DNA of 64,000 nucleotides, taken from contig NZ_CP034689.1 in assembly GCF_003994415.1 (NCBI RefSeq), positions 682,001 to 746,000 on the forward strand, given 5' to 3'. The notes under the pieces were generated by a model. The model searched no databases. It was given only the letters and a program-made list of their open reading frames with translations, and had not been told where the DNA came from. The position numbers and the translations under genes were made by a program. Of the stretch, positions 43,522 to 52,393 are shown one piece after another; within the stretch, counting starts at the first letter, position 1, and every line of letters begins with the position of its first letter. This stretch comes from Achromobacter spanius. GTDB taxonomy: Bacteria; Pseudomonadota; Gammaproteobacteria; Burkholderiales; Burkholderiaceae_B.

Positions 43522-43915
43522 AGAAACACTGCTTGGTTTCGACTTTGGCGAAAAGAAGATCGGCATCGCCATCGGCAACACCCTGACGCGCCAGGCGCGC
43601 CCGCTGGAAATCATCTTCAGTGAAATCCGCGATGCGCGCTTTGGCCGCATCGCGGCGTTGTTGCAGGAATGGCAGCCCCACCGCGTGGTGGTGGGGCTGG
43701 CGCTGGATGCCGATGGCGGCGAACAGCCGGCCACCGCGCGCTGCCGGCGTTTCGCCAATCAACTGCATGGTCGTTTCGGCATCGCGGTCGAGCTGGTGGA
43801 CGAGCGCGGTTCCAGCATGGAAGCGCAACGCCTTCTGGGCACGCACGCCGCCGATGACGCGATGGCGGCGGCTGTTATCCTGCAACGATATCTCGACACC
43901 CTGCCTGCGGCGTAA
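43514..43915 (+). CDS. ruvX: Holliday junction resolvase-like protein RuvX/YqgF
   Basis: 133-residue RNase H-fold nuclease family, implicated in pre-16S rRNA 5' processing. First acidic residue in LLGFDFGEKKIGIAIGN, then VVGLALDADG and VDERGSSMEAQRLL, with the last Asp in AADDAMAAAVILQRYL. ATG 43514 (overlapping the algH stop) was chosen so that the protein starts just before the first strand; ATG 43505 is an alternative. Confidence 0.93.
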   Translation: MPEETLLGFDFGEKKIGIAIGNTLTRQARPLEIIFSEIRDARFGRIAALLQEWQPHRVVVGLALDADGGEQPATARCRRFANQLHGRFGIAVELVDERGSSMEAQRLLGTHAADDAMAAAVILQRYLDTLPAA

Positions 43916-43937
43916 CGCGCCTGGCCCGGCTTTTTCT

Positions 43938-44972
43938 ATGCTGAATCCGCAACTTGATCGCCGCGGCGAACTCATACATCTGCTGACAACGGAAGGGCTG
44001 CCCAAGCGCCACGTCGAGCGCTTGCTGGACGCCGCGCGTGCCTATGCGGCAGCGGACGACGCCGGTTCCCCGGCCACTCCGATGCCCGATGGGCACGCCG
44101 CGCCATGCCCCGTTTTTCTATCCCTTGGCGATGACCTTGCCGATCGCGACGCCTATGCCGCACTGGCAACGCGGTTGTCGCTCTTGCCCGTGGTGCTGGA
44201 CGCGCAGGATGTGCAAACCGCGCAAAACGGGCAGCACGCACAACACGCACAACACGCGCCCGACGTGCATGTACCGCCAGGCGCGCCTGCCGGCACCGCG
44301 CATGTGGGCGACGCGCTGGCCGAGACGGTGGCGCGCTTGCAGCCCGGCGTGTTGGTGTTGCGCCACGCGGCCAGCGGCGCGGCTCATTGTGCCGCCGCGC
44401 ACGCTGCGCCGGGCCTGCGTGTCATCAATGCCGGTGACGGTTCGCACGCAGACCCCTTGCCTGCCTTGGCGCTGATACAGGCCATGCTGCACGCCAAGCA
44501 GGACCTGACGAATCTGGCCGTGACCTTGGTGGGCGACATCCGCCATTCGCGCCTGGCGCGGTCGGTCATCCACGCCATGACGACCCTGGGCGTGCCCGAG
44601 GTACGTGTGGTGGCGCCCCGCACGCTGCTGCCAGAAGGCTTGCCGCAGTTGGGCGTGCGCGAATGCGCGAGCTTGCACGACGGGCTGCAAGCGGCCGACG
44701 TCATCATCGTGCTGCCCTTGCAGGTGGAACGCATCAGCGGCGCGCTACTGCCGTCCGCGCGCGAATACGCCCACCTGTATGGGCTGACACCCGTTGCGTT
44801 GGCCGCAGCCAAACCCGATGCGCTGCTCTTGCCCGGCGGCGCGCTGACCCCGGGTGTGGAAGTGGATGGCGACGTGGCCGCGGCCCTGCCGCCCGTGCAG
44901 GCGCAGTTGGCCGACCTGGAAGACCGCTTGCGCCTGGCCGCCCTGAGCGTGCTGGCCGGAGACACGCCATGA
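43938..44972 (+). CDS. PyrB-like protein lacking aspartate carbamoyltransferase catalytic motifs
   Basis: 344-residue homologue of the aspartate carbamoyltransferase catalytic chain: the N-terminus (LNPQLDRRGELIHLL), NAGDGSH, VTLVGDIRHSRLARS and PEVRVVAPRTLLPEG match the family. The carbamoyl phosphate loop (STRTR in active enzymes) is replaced by LGDDLADRDAYAA (about 63-75), HPTQ reads ADPLP (171-175), and HPGP reads LPGG. A QHA repeat (44232-44258) is inserted near residue 100. It is probably inactive or has a new role, with an active PyrB needed elsewhere. Coupled by ATGA to the PyrC-like gene. Confidence 0.85.
   Translation: MLNPQLDRRGELIHLLTTEGLPKRHVERLLDAARAYAAADDAGSPATPMPDGHAAPCPVFLSLGDDLADRDAYAALATRLSLLPVVLDAQDVQTAQNGQHAQHAQHAPDVHVPPGAPAGTAHVGDALAETVARLQPGVLVLRHAASGAAHCAAAHAAPGLRVINAGDGSHADPLPALALIQAMLHAKQDLTNLAVTLVGDIRHSRLARSVIHAMTTLGVPEVRVVAPRTLLPEGLPQLGVRECASLHDGLQAADVIIVLPLQVERISGALLPSAREYAHLYGLTPVALAAAKPDALLLPGGALTPGVEVDGDVAAALPPVQAQLADLEDRLRLAALSVLAGDTP
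44232..44258 (+). repeat. three 9-bp repeats inside the PyrB-like gene
   Basis: Three copies of a 9-bp unit (CAGCACGCA, CAACACGCA, CAACACGCG) encode Gln-His-Ala three times. It is a local expansion without counterpart in the family as I remember it. Confidence 0.7.
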
Positions 44973-46312
44973 GGCTGCACATCGCCAATGGCCGCCTGAT
45001 CGATCCCGCCAATGGGGTGGACGGGCAGCATGATCTTTTTCTTGCCGATGGCCGGGTGATGGCCGTGCTGGCGGCTGGCGCCGCGCCGGATGGCTTTCAG
45101 GCGGATCGCGTGCTGGACGCGACCGGCCTGGCGGTATTGCCGGGCTTGGTGGACCTGTCCGCGCGCGTGGCCCAGCCTGGCCATGCAACGGGCCTGGCGT
45201 TCGCGCCCGCCGAGTTGCGCGCGGCATTGGCCGGCGGCGTGACGCGGCTGGTGATGCCGCCGGATTCAGATTTGGAATCGGCGCTGGACGAACCCGGCAA
45301 GGTCGACGCCTTGACGCGCCAGATGGAAGCCGGTCAGCCCCGCATTCATCCGCTGGGCGCGATGACGGTGGGCCTGGCGGGCGAGACGCTGACGGAAATG
45401 GGCCTGCTTGCGCAAGCGGGCTGCCTGGCCTATGCGCAAGGCGAGCACGGCATTGCGGATACGCGCGTGCTGTGGGGCGCGATGCGTTATGCCAGCGGGC
45501 TGGGCTACACGCTGTGGCTGCGTCCGCAGGACCCATGGCTGGCCCAGGGCGCGGTTGCCGCCAGCGGCGCCTATGCCGAACGCCTGGGCCTGGAAGGCCT
45601 GCCGCCGCAAGCCGAGACGGTGGCCCTGAACACCATCTTCGAGCTGCAACGGGCCACCGGCGCGCGCGTGCACCTGACTCGACTGTCCACCGCGCCAGGC
45701 TTGGCGTTGCTGCGCGCGGCCAGGCGCGAAGGCCTGGCGGTAACGGCCGACGTGTCGGCGCACAACCTGCACCTGACCGATGTCGATATCGGTTTCTTCG
45801 ACACGCACTTCCGCCTGCGGCCGCCGCTGCGCGGCCAGCGTGATCGCGACGCCATCCAGGCGGCACTGGCTGAAGGGCTGGTCCAGGCGCTGTGCTCGGA
45901 TCACACGCCTGTGGACAGGCACGGCAAGGCGGCGCCGTTTCCGCTGTCCACGCCGGGCGCAACGGCTTTGGAACTGTTGCTGCCGCTGACCTTGAAATGG
46001 GCGCGCGACCACCGCGTGCCGCTGGCCGACGCGCTGGCTCGGGTCACATCGGGTCCGGGCGCGGTGCTCAGCGGTATCGGCAGCGGCACCAGCACCAGCA
46101 CCAGCACCAGCAACCCCGCCGCCCAGGCCGGCCAGTTGGGCGTGGGCGCGCCCGCCGACGTCTGCGTGGTGGATCTGGACGCCGAATGGCTGGTGACGCC
46201 CACGGCGCTGCAAAGCCGCAGCCCGCATACGCCGTTCGCGGGTATGATGCTGCCCGGTCGGGTACGCGCCACCGTGGTCGGTGGCCAACTGGTCTGGGAG
46301 ACCTCAGTTTGA
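44969..46312 (+). CDS. PyrC-like (dihydroorotase homologue) without metal ligands
   Basis: 447-residue amidohydrolase-fold protein. The metal motif of active dihydroorotases, HxHxRxPG, reads DLSARVAQPG (Ser64, Arg66, Ala68), so the enzyme should be inactive, like the PyrC'/PyrX proteins that assemble with aspartate carbamoyltransferase in Pseudomonas and Burkholderia. LCSDHTPVDRHG and the C-terminal FAGMMLPGRVRATVVGG are retained. A Thr-Ser repeat (GSGTSTSTSTSN) from 46088-46111 is inserted. The start overlaps the PyrB-like stop; the plsC-type gene start overlaps its own stop. Confidence 0.9.
   Translation: MRLHIANGRLIDPANGVDGQHDLFLADGRVMAVLAAGAAPDGFQADRVLDATGLAVLPGLVDLSARVAQPGHATGLAFAPAELRAALAGGVTRLVMPPDSDLESALDEPGKVDALTRQMEAGQPRIHPLGAMTVGLAGETLTEMGLLAQAGCLAYAQGEHGIADTRVLWGAMRYASGLGYTLWLRPQDPWLAQGAVAASGAYAERLGLEGLPPQAETVALNTIFELQRATGARVHLTRLSTAPGLALLRAARREGLAVTADVSAHNLHLTDVDIGFFDTHFRLRPPLRGQRDRDAIQAALAEGLVQALCSDHTPVDRHGKAAPFPLSTPGATALELLLPLTLKWARDHRVPLADALARVTSGPGAVLSGIGSGTSTSTSTSNPAAQAGQLGVGAPADVCVVDLDAEWLVTPTALQSRSPHTPFAGMMLPGRVRATVVGGQLVWETSV
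46088..46111 (+). repeat. microsatellite (ACCAGC)x4 in the PyrC-like gene
   Basis: Four perfect copies of ACCAGC encode alternating Thr-Ser. Length change by one unit would stay in frame. It lies in a region where orthologues have a short loop (from memory). Confidence 0.8.
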
Positions 46313-47049
46313 AGCTGCTGCGCTTTGTCTTACGGCTGGCCTTGGTGCTGCCTCTGATCGTATTTGGCTTGTTTTGCGTGGGGCTCGTCTACCCCTTCAT
46401 CCGCCCGCGAACGCGGGCCTGGCTGAACCGGTCGTGGTCGCGCGCGCTGATGGCGGTCTGCGGCCTGAAAGTCAGCTTCAGGGGCGACCCCCGCATGACC
46501 GGGCCGGTGCTGCTGGTGGCGAACCATGTCTCCTGGATCGACATCTTCGTCCTGAATTCCGCGCGCCCCACGTCGTTCGTCGCCAAGAGCGAGATCCGTA
46601 AATGGCCCGTGATCGGCTGGCTGGTGGCGGGGGCGGGCACGCTCTTCATCGAACGCGGCCAACGCCACGCGGTGCACGCCATGGGCGAGGCCATGCAGGC
46701 CCGCTTCAAGCTGGGCGATGCGGTGGGGCTGTTCCCGGAAGGCACGACGACGGAAGGCTTCGACCTGCTTCCCTTCCACGCCAGCCTGTTCGAACCGGCG
46801 CGTTCAGCGGCCGTGGAAATTCAACCCGTGGCCTTGCGCTTCCTGCGCGATGGCAAGCGCGACGGCTTCGCGGCGTTCGTGGGCGAAGAAAGCCTGGTGG
46901 CCAATCTGTGGCGCGTGCTGGGCGCCACGGGCTTGTCCGTCGAAGTGGTGTTTCTGCCGGTATTGGCGGCAAGGCATCCGGATGGCAGCTTGCCGACCCG
47001 GCTCGAGCTGTCGCATCAGGCGCGCGACGCGATCCTGAGCGTGCTGTAA
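46309..47049 (+). CDS. PlsC family 1-acylglycerol-3-phosphate acyltransferase
   Basis: 246-residue membrane acyltransferase of phospholipid synthesis. An N-terminal hydrophobic helix (FVLRLALVLPLIVFGLFCVG) is followed by the catalytic NHVSWID (HX4D) and the acyl acceptor motif FPEGTTTEG. A TTG start at 46309 is proposed: GGAG lies about eight bases upstream and it overlaps the preceding stop (TTGA); no suitable ATG exists before the membrane helix. Confidence 0.9.
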   Translation: MKLLRFVLRLALVLPLIVFGLFCVGLVYPFIRPRTRAWLNRSWSRALMAVCGLKVSFRGDPRMTGPVLLVANHVSWIDIFVLNSARPTSFVAKSEIRKWPVIGWLVAGAGTLFIERGQRHAVHAMGEAMQARFKLGDAVGLFPEGTTTEGFDLLPFHASLFEPARSAAVEIQPVALRFLRDGKRDGFAAFVGEESLVANLWRVLGATGLSVEVVFLPVLAARHPDGSLPTRLELSHQARDAILSVL

Positions 47050-47061
47050 AGGCCTTTCCCC

Positions 47062-47952
47062 CTACACCCCGCCGGAAAACTCGCAGCAGCTTTCCGCCAG
47101 TTCCGCCACGCTTTCACAGAACGCCACGTCCGCGTCACGGCGGAACATCGCGCTGTAGACCGATTGCGGCGGCGCGGTGCTGGTACGCGCAATCACCAAC
47201 TGCTTCTTGCTGACCATGTCCGCGAAATAATCGCGGGGCAGGCAACTGACGCCGAAGCCGGCGGCAGTCAGGCCCGCCATGGCGATCAGGCTGTTGATCG
47301 TGAAGATATTGCTGTCCGGCGTGTGCGGCCGCAGCCAGCCGTCATAGATCATGTTCAAGCCTGACTCGCGGCTTTGACGCAGTAGCGGCAGGCGCGCGAT
47401 GTCGGCGGGCGTGTAGATGCGGCTGGCGTCGATCAGGTCAGGGCTGCCCATCCAGGCGAATTCCAGGCGTTGCAGCGCCACGACTTGCAAGTTCGGTTCC
47501 GCGAATTCCCCGTGCAGGAACGCCATGTCCAACTGCCCCGCCTGCAAGCGCTTGAGCAGGTCGGCCCCGAGGTCGATGTGCGGTTCCAGCGTGATACGCG
47601 GATAGTGCGCGCGCAGCAGGCGGATCAAGGCGGGCAGCCACGTCATGGCCGTGATCTCGGTAATGCCGAAACGGAATGTGCCGGTCAGCGTGTGCTGGCC
47701 TTTCAGCCGCACCAGCAGGCGGTCGCGATGGCCCAGCATGTCTTCGGCCAGCGCATAGACCTCGTGCCCTCGCGCGGTCAGTTCGGCGCGATGGCCCGAG
47801 CGGTCGAAGAGCGCCACGTTGAAGTCCGCCTCCAGCTCCTGGATGCGCTTGGTGATGGCCGATTGGGTGGTGTGCAGCTTCTGCGCCGAGGCGGAAAACG
47901 TGCCCAGCCGGACGGTCCAGTACAGGGCCTCGATCTGCTTGAACGTCAGCAT
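47062..47952 (-). CDS. LysR family transcriptional regulator
   Basis: 296 residues. N-terminal helix-turn-helix LGTFSASAQKLHTTQSAITK, then a periplasmic-binding-protein-like effector domain ending in ESCCEFSGGV. ATG 47952 was preferred to a GTG nine bases upstream. It is divergent from the RraA-type aldolase/aminotransferase/importer operon, which it most likely controls in response to the imported amino acid or its keto acid (inference). Confidence 0.92.
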   Translation of the reverse strand: MLTFKQIEALYWTVRLGTFSASAQKLHTTQSAITKRIQELEADFNVALFDRSGHRAELTARGHEVYALAEDMLGHRDRLLVRLKGQHTLTGTFRFGITEITAMTWLPALIRLLRAHYPRITLEPHIDLGADLLKRLQAGQLDMAFLHGEFAEPNLQVVALQRLEFAWMGSPDLIDASRIYTPADIARLPLLRQSRESGLNMIYDGWLRPHTPDSNIFTINSLIAMAGLTAAGFGVSCLPRDYFADMVSKKQLVIARTSTAPPQSVYSAMFRRDADVAFCESVAELAESCCEFSGGV

Positions 47953-47996
47953 GCCGGGCACCGCGTCATAGGGATGTTCATTCCGAAATTTCCGCC

Positions 47997-48040
47997 TAGG
48001 GCTAACCCCTATATTCCAAAAATTGATGAGGCTCGTGGAA
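47997..48040. promoter_or_regulatory. inverted repeats in the LysR divergent region
   Basis: Two dyads lie between the LysR gene and the aldolase gene: TAGGG-CTAAC-CCCTA (47997-48011) and TTCCA-N17-TGGAA (48014-48040), the latter in an A/T-rich stretch. LysR proteins bind dyads in such divergent regions. Assignment is tentative. Confidence 0.35.
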
Positions 48041-48166
48041 ATTTAATCCCTTTTTCTGAAAACGAAAAGCTCGCAACATGCCATCTGATTGTTCACCCGG
48101 CCGGCCTGCATCCTGAAAAATCCACAGGGTTGCCGGCGGCTACCGACCCAGGAACTGCAGATCGTC

Positions 48167-48841
48167 ATGGCCAATATCCTTACCGGCGCCCGCCAATTGC
48201 CGGCTTCCCCCGTTGCCCCCGCCGCCATTCTTGAAGCGCTTGCCGGCATCGTCACGCCCCACCTTAGCGACAACCTGGCGCGCCGCGAGGGCATCTCGGG
48301 CCTGCACCGCTACAACGGCAGCGGCAAGCTCGTGGGTACCGCGCTGACGGTCAAGACGCGTCCGGGCGACAACCTGATGATCTACAAGGCCATGATGCAG
48401 ATCCAGCCCGGCCACGTGCTGGTGGTGGACGCGGGCGGCGACCTGTCCAACGCCGTGCTGGGCGAAATCATGAAGCGCTACCTGCAGTTGCATGGCTGCG
48501 CGGGCGTGGTGGTGGACGGCGCCATCCGCGACGTGGCCGCGTTTGAAGCGGACAGCTTCCCCTGCTATGCGCGCGGCCACATCCATCGCGGCCCCTACAA
48601 GGACGGCCCGGGCGAGGTCAACGTGCCCGTGTCGATTGGCGGGCAGGTGGTCAACCCCGGCGACATCATCGTGGGCGACGAAGACGGCCTGGTCTGCTTT
48701 GCCGCGTCCGACGCGGAAAGCCTGATTGCCGCCGCGCACGCGCATGCGGCCAAGGAAGAACGCATCATGGCCGAGATCGCCCTGGGCGATAAGACGCAAA
48801 GCTGGATGCAGGCCGCCTTTGCCGCCAAGGGGCTGGCATGA
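48167..48841 (+). CDS. RraA-type 4-hydroxy-4-methyl-2-oxoglutarate aldolase family protein
   Basis: 224-residue RraA-fold protein. The metal and substrate residues of the aldolases are present: TRPGDNLMIYKAMM, VLVVDAGGDLSNAVLGEIM and Arg121-Asp122 in VVDGAIRDVAAF. The family cleaves 4-hydroxy-2-oxoglutarate-type acids to pyruvate; plain RraA proteins, which inhibit RNase E, are shorter. Start ATG 48167, with AGGA somewhat far upstream. Its stop overlaps the aminotransferase start by four bases. Confidence 0.88.
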   Translation: MANILTGARQLPASPVAPAAILEALAGIVTPHLSDNLARREGISGLHRYNGSGKLVGTALTVKTRPGDNLMIYKAMMQIQPGHVLVVDAGGDLSNAVLGEIMKRYLQLHGCAGVVVDGAIRDVAAFEADSFPCYARGHIHRGPYKDGPGEVNVPVSIGGQVVNPGDIIVGDEDGLVCFAASDAESLIAAAHAHAAKEERIMAEIALGDKTQSWMQAAFAAKGLA

Positions 48842-50055
48842 GCGCCGCCGACACCGCCTTCCTGGCTGAACGCGCCCGCGCGATCAAGCCGTCGCCCAGC
48901 ATGGCCGCCAAGACGCGCGTGGACCAGTTGCGCGCGGAAGGCCGCGACATCATCGACTTCACCGTGGGCGAACCTGACCTGCCCACGCCCGCGCATATTG
49001 TGCAGGCGGGCATCGATGCGCTGAACAGCGGCGACATCCGCTACACCGCGTCGGCCGGCGCCAAGCCGCTGCTGGAAGCCGTGCGCGCCAAGTTCCAGCG
49101 TGAAAACGGCCTGGACTACGGGCTGGACGAACTGATTGTCGGCGTGGGCGCCAAGCAGTTGATCTTCACCGCGCTGGCCGCCACCGTGCAGGCGGGCGAC
49201 GAAGTCATCATCCCCGCGCCGTACTGGGTGTCGTACCCGGACATGGTGCTGGTCAACGATGGCACGCCCGTGGTGCTGGCCTGCCCTGAAGCCGATGGCT
49301 TCAAGCTGACGCCGCAAGGGCTGGAACACGCCATCACGCCGCGCACGAAATGGGTGCTGCTGAACACGCCCAGCAATCCTACCGGCGCCATGTACAGCGC
49401 GAACGAACTGCGTGCCTTGGGCGAGGTGTTGGCGCGCCATCCCCACGTGTGGCTGATGACGGACGAAATCTATGAACACCTGGCCTACGGCGACGCGCGC
49501 CACGCATCGCCCGCCGCGGTGGTGCCGGCGTTGGCGGGCCGCACGCTGACGATCAATGGCGTGTCCAAGGCCTACGCCATGACCGGCTGGCGCCTGGGTT
49601 ACGCCGGTGGCCCCAAGCCGCTGATCAAGGCCATGGCCACGCTGATCTCGCAAAGCACCAGTTGCGTCAGCGCCATCAGCCAGGCAGCCGCGCGCGTGGC
49701 CTTGACCGCCGACCAGCGCTGCGTCAGCGATGCCGCCGCCGTGTTTCACGCGCGCCGCGACCGCATCGTGGCCCTGCTGAACGCGGTGCCGGGCATCCGC
49801 TGCCCGGAGCCTCAGGGCGCGTTCTATGTCTATCCGTCGGTCGAAGGCCTGCTTGGCAAGCGCACGCCGGCCGGCCGCGTGTTGGAAAGCGATCTGGACG
49901 TGGTGATGTACCTGTTGGACGAGGCCGGCGTCGCCGTGCTGGACGGCGCGGCCTATGGCTTGTCGCCCTACCTGCGGCTGAGCTTCGCCACGTCGATGGA
50001 GAACATCGAAGAAGGATGCCGCCGTATCAACAGCGCCTGCGCGGCGCTGCGTTGA
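48838..50055 (+). CDS. class I/II aminotransferase (aspartate aminotransferase-like)
   Basis: 405-residue PLP enzyme. Signature segments: FTVGEPDLPTPAHI, NTPSNPTGAMY, DEIYEHLAYGD and the PLP lysine in NGVSKAYAMTGWRLGY; Arg near the end in PYLRLSFATS binds the substrate carboxylate. Coupled to the aldolase gene, it probably converts the imported amino acid to the 2-oxo acid that the aldolase cleaves (inference). Confidence 0.93.
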   Translation: MSAADTAFLAERARAIKPSPSMAAKTRVDQLRAEGRDIIDFTVGEPDLPTPAHIVQAGIDALNSGDIRYTASAGAKPLLEAVRAKFQRENGLDYGLDELIVGVGAKQLIFTALAATVQAGDEVIIPAPYWVSYPDMVLVNDGTPVVLACPEADGFKLTPQGLEHAITPRTKWVLLNTPSNPTGAMYSANELRALGEVLARHPHVWLMTDEIYEHLAYGDARHASPAAVVPALAGRTLTINGVSKAYAMTGWRLGYAGGPKPLIKAMATLISQSTSCVSAISQAAARVALTADQRCVSDAAAVFHARRDRIVALLNAVPGIRCPEPQGAFYVYPSVEGLLGKRTPAGRVLESDLDVVMYLLDEAGVAVLDGAAYGLSPYLRLSFATSMENIEEGCRRINSACAALR

Positions 50056-50118
50056 ACGTGCTTTTTCAGCAGTACCCATAACGGGCAGTACCCATACCTA
50101 TATTCAAGGGGAATTACC

Positions 50119-50946
50119 ATGAAGACCACCATTGCTTCCTTCGTTGCCGCCGTCGGCCTGGCCGCCACGCTGGCGCCCGCCGCGCATGCGGACACCGTGC
50201 AAGACATCAAGGCGCGCGGCAAATTCATCTGCGGCACCATGGGCACCGCCGAACCCTTCAGCTTCCAGGACCCGAAGACGCGCGCCGTCGTCGGCTACGA
50301 AGTCGATATGTGCCAGGCCGTGGCGGATAGCCTGGGCGTGCCGCTGGAACTGAAGCTGATCGCCGTCGAGGCCCGCATCCCCGAACTGATTGCCGGCCGC
50401 GTCGACGTGGTGGCCGCCAACCTGGGTTGGAGCCCCGACCGCGCGAAGCAGATCGACTATTCGCATCAGCATTTCGTGAGCCTGCAGAAGATCCTGGCGC
50501 GCGAGTCCGAGAAAGACGTGAAGGCGCCTGCCGACCTGGCGGGCAAGCGCGTCAGCGCCGTGCGTGGCTCGTCCTCGGAGCAGGGCGCGCGCAAGAACAT
50601 CCCGAATGTGGATACGGTGACGTTCAAAGACCCCAGCGGCGCGTTCCTGGCGCTGCAACAGGGCAAGGTCAGCGGCTTTGTGGCGTCGGAAATGATGCTG
50701 GTGAAGCTTCAGCAGCAGGCCGCCGGCAGCGCGGTGCCCGTGAAGATTCTGCAACCGGCGCTGTTTGTTGAACCCTGGGGCATGGGCGTGCGCAAGGGCG
50801 ACACCGCCATGCTGAATCAGGTGAACAAGGTGCTGGACGGCATGGAGGCCTCGGGCCAGGCCGCCAAGCTGTTCGACAAGTGGTTTGGTGCGGGCACGCA
50901 GTTCAACCTGAAGCGCGACTTCCGCATCGAAGCCATCAAGGGTTGA
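50119..50946 (+). CDS. polar amino acid ABC transporter binding protein
   Basis: 275-residue family 3 periplasmic binding protein with a signal peptide (MKTTIASFVAAVGLAATLAP...AHA). Signatures: GKFICGTMGTAEPFSF, VGYEVDMCQAVADSLG and the ligand region VDVVAANLGWSPDRAKQIDYS. AGGGGAA precedes ATG 50119. First gene of the importer part of the operon. Confidence 0.93.
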   Translation: MKTTIASFVAAVGLAATLAPAAHADTVQDIKARGKFICGTMGTAEPFSFQDPKTRAVVGYEVDMCQAVADSLGVPLELKLIAVEARIPELIAGRVDVVAANLGWSPDRAKQIDYSHQHFVSLQKILARESEKDVKAPADLAGKRVSAVRGSSSEQGARKNIPNVDTVTFKDPSGAFLALQQGKVSGFVASEMMLVKLQQQAAGSAVPVKILQPALFVEPWGMGVRKGDTAMLNQVNKVLDGMEASGQAAKLFDKWFGAGTQFNLKRDFRIEAIKG

Positions 50947-50973
50947 TGCGCGCACGCGCTGGAGCCTCTTTCG

Positions 50974-51675
50974 ATGCACTACGTTTTCGACTTCAGCGCC
51001 ATTTTCCAAGGCGAGTACCCGGACTGGCTGCTCAGGGGGTTGATCACCACCCTGGCGCTGGCCGGGCTTTCCTGGATTCTGGCGTTCTGCCTGGGCAGCC
51101 TGCTGGCGGTGATCCGCCTGACGGGCTCGCCCGTGGCCAACGCGGTGATCGCGGTGTACGTCGCGTTCCACCGTAACGTGCCCATGCTGGTGCACATCCT
51201 GTTCTGGTACTTCGGCGTGCCGGCGTTGCTGCCGCAAGGCTTGAGTGATTGGCTCAACAGCCACGGCAGTGAATTCATCATGTCGTGCATCGCGATCGGG
51301 CTGGTGATGTCGGCCTACATCTGCGAAGACCTGCGCAGCGCCGTGCGCGGCATTCCGCCGGGGCAGGTGGAAGCATCGCGCGCGCTGGGCCTGAGCTTTC
51401 TGCGCACCATGCGTTGCGTGGTGCTGCCGCAGGCGTTTCGCATCGCGATTCCGCCGCTGCTGAACCAGACACTGTTGCTGTTGAAGAACACCAGCCTGGC
51501 GATGGCGATCGGCGTAACGGAACTGACAGCGGCGGGGCGTGAGATCGAGAACTACACGTTCCGCACCTTTGAGGCCTATGCCGTGGTGACGGTCATCTAT
51601 CTGTTGCTGTCGTTCTTGATCATGGGCGGCGGCGCGATCTTGCAACGACGTTATCGTCCGCTGGGGGCGCGCTGA
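50974..51675 (+). CDS. amino acid ABC transporter permease (His/Glu/Gln type), subunit 1
   Basis: 233-residue inner-membrane protein of the HisM/GlnP family with about five helices. The ATPase-coupling EAA loop is seen as GQVEASRALGLSFLRTMRCVVLPQAF. It pairs with the following permease; one base separates the two genes. Confidence 0.93.
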   Translation: MHYVFDFSAIFQGEYPDWLLRGLITTLALAGLSWILAFCLGSLLAVIRLTGSPVANAVIAVYVAFHRNVPMLVHILFWYFGVPALLPQGLSDWLNSHGSEFIMSCIAIGLVMSAYICEDLRSAVRGIPPGQVEASRALGLSFLRTMRCVVLPQAFRIAIPPLLNQTLLLLKNTSLAMAIGVTELTAAGREIENYTFRTFEAYAVVTVIYLLLSFLIMGGGAILQRRYRPLGAR

Positions 51676-51676
51676 G

Positions 51677-52393
51677 ATGTGGGACATACTGAAAGACAAT
51701 TGGCTGCTGCTTCTGATCGGGCAGTATCCGCACGGCCCGATAGGCGGGCTGGTGGCCACGCTGGGCCTGGCGGCCGTCAGCCTGACGCTGGCCTTGCCTT
51801 GCGGCGTGCTGCTGGCGCTGGGCCGCATCAGCCCGTACCGCATCTTCTACTGGCCGTCGTCGGCGGTGGTGTATCTGGTGCGCGGCCTGCCGCTCTTGAT
51901 GTTCATCTTCTGGGCGTACTTTTTTGTACCGATCATCATCGGCCGCCCCGTCGCGGGCACGACCACGATGGTGGTGGCGCTGGTCTGCTACGAAAGCGCC
52001 TACCTGGCCGAGATCATCCGCGCGGGCATCCAGGCCTTGCCGCCGGGGCAGCAAGAGGCCAGCCGGGCGTTGGGCTTGTCGTACATGCAGACGATGCGGC
52101 GGGTGATTTTGCCGCAGGCGCTCTACAACATGCTGCCCAGCATGCTGAGCCAGTTTGTGTCGACGGTGAAGGAAACGTCGCTGGCCTATGTGATCAGCGT
52201 GCAGGAACTGACCTACGCCGCCAACCAGATCAACAGCGTCTTGCTGACCAAGCCGTTTGAAGTGTTCGGCCTGCTGGCGATGACGTATTTCATTCTGAAT
52301 TTTGGCCTGAGTTCATTGGTGCACCTGACCGAACGACGTATCGGCAGGCGGCGCGCCGGGCTTGGGGCTGTTTCTAAAGTGGTGCCGACATGA
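51677..52393 (+). CDS. amino acid ABC transporter permease (His/Glu/Gln type), subunit 2
   Basis: 238-residue partner permease with the EAA loop GQQEASRALGLSYMQTMRRVILPQAL and about five helices (LVATLGLAAVSLTLALPCGVL is the first clear one). Its stop overlaps the ATPase start by four bases. Confidence 0.93.
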   Translation: MWDILKDNWLLLLIGQYPHGPIGGLVATLGLAAVSLTLALPCGVLLALGRISPYRIFYWPSSAVVYLVRGLPLLMFIFWAYFFVPIIIGRPVAGTTTMVVALVCYESAYLAEIIRAGIQALPPGQQEASRALGLSYMQTMRRVILPQALYNMLPSMLSQFVSTVKETSLAYVISVQELTYAANQINSVLLTKPFEVFGLLAMTYFILNFGLSSLVHLTERRIGRRRAGLGAVSKVVPT

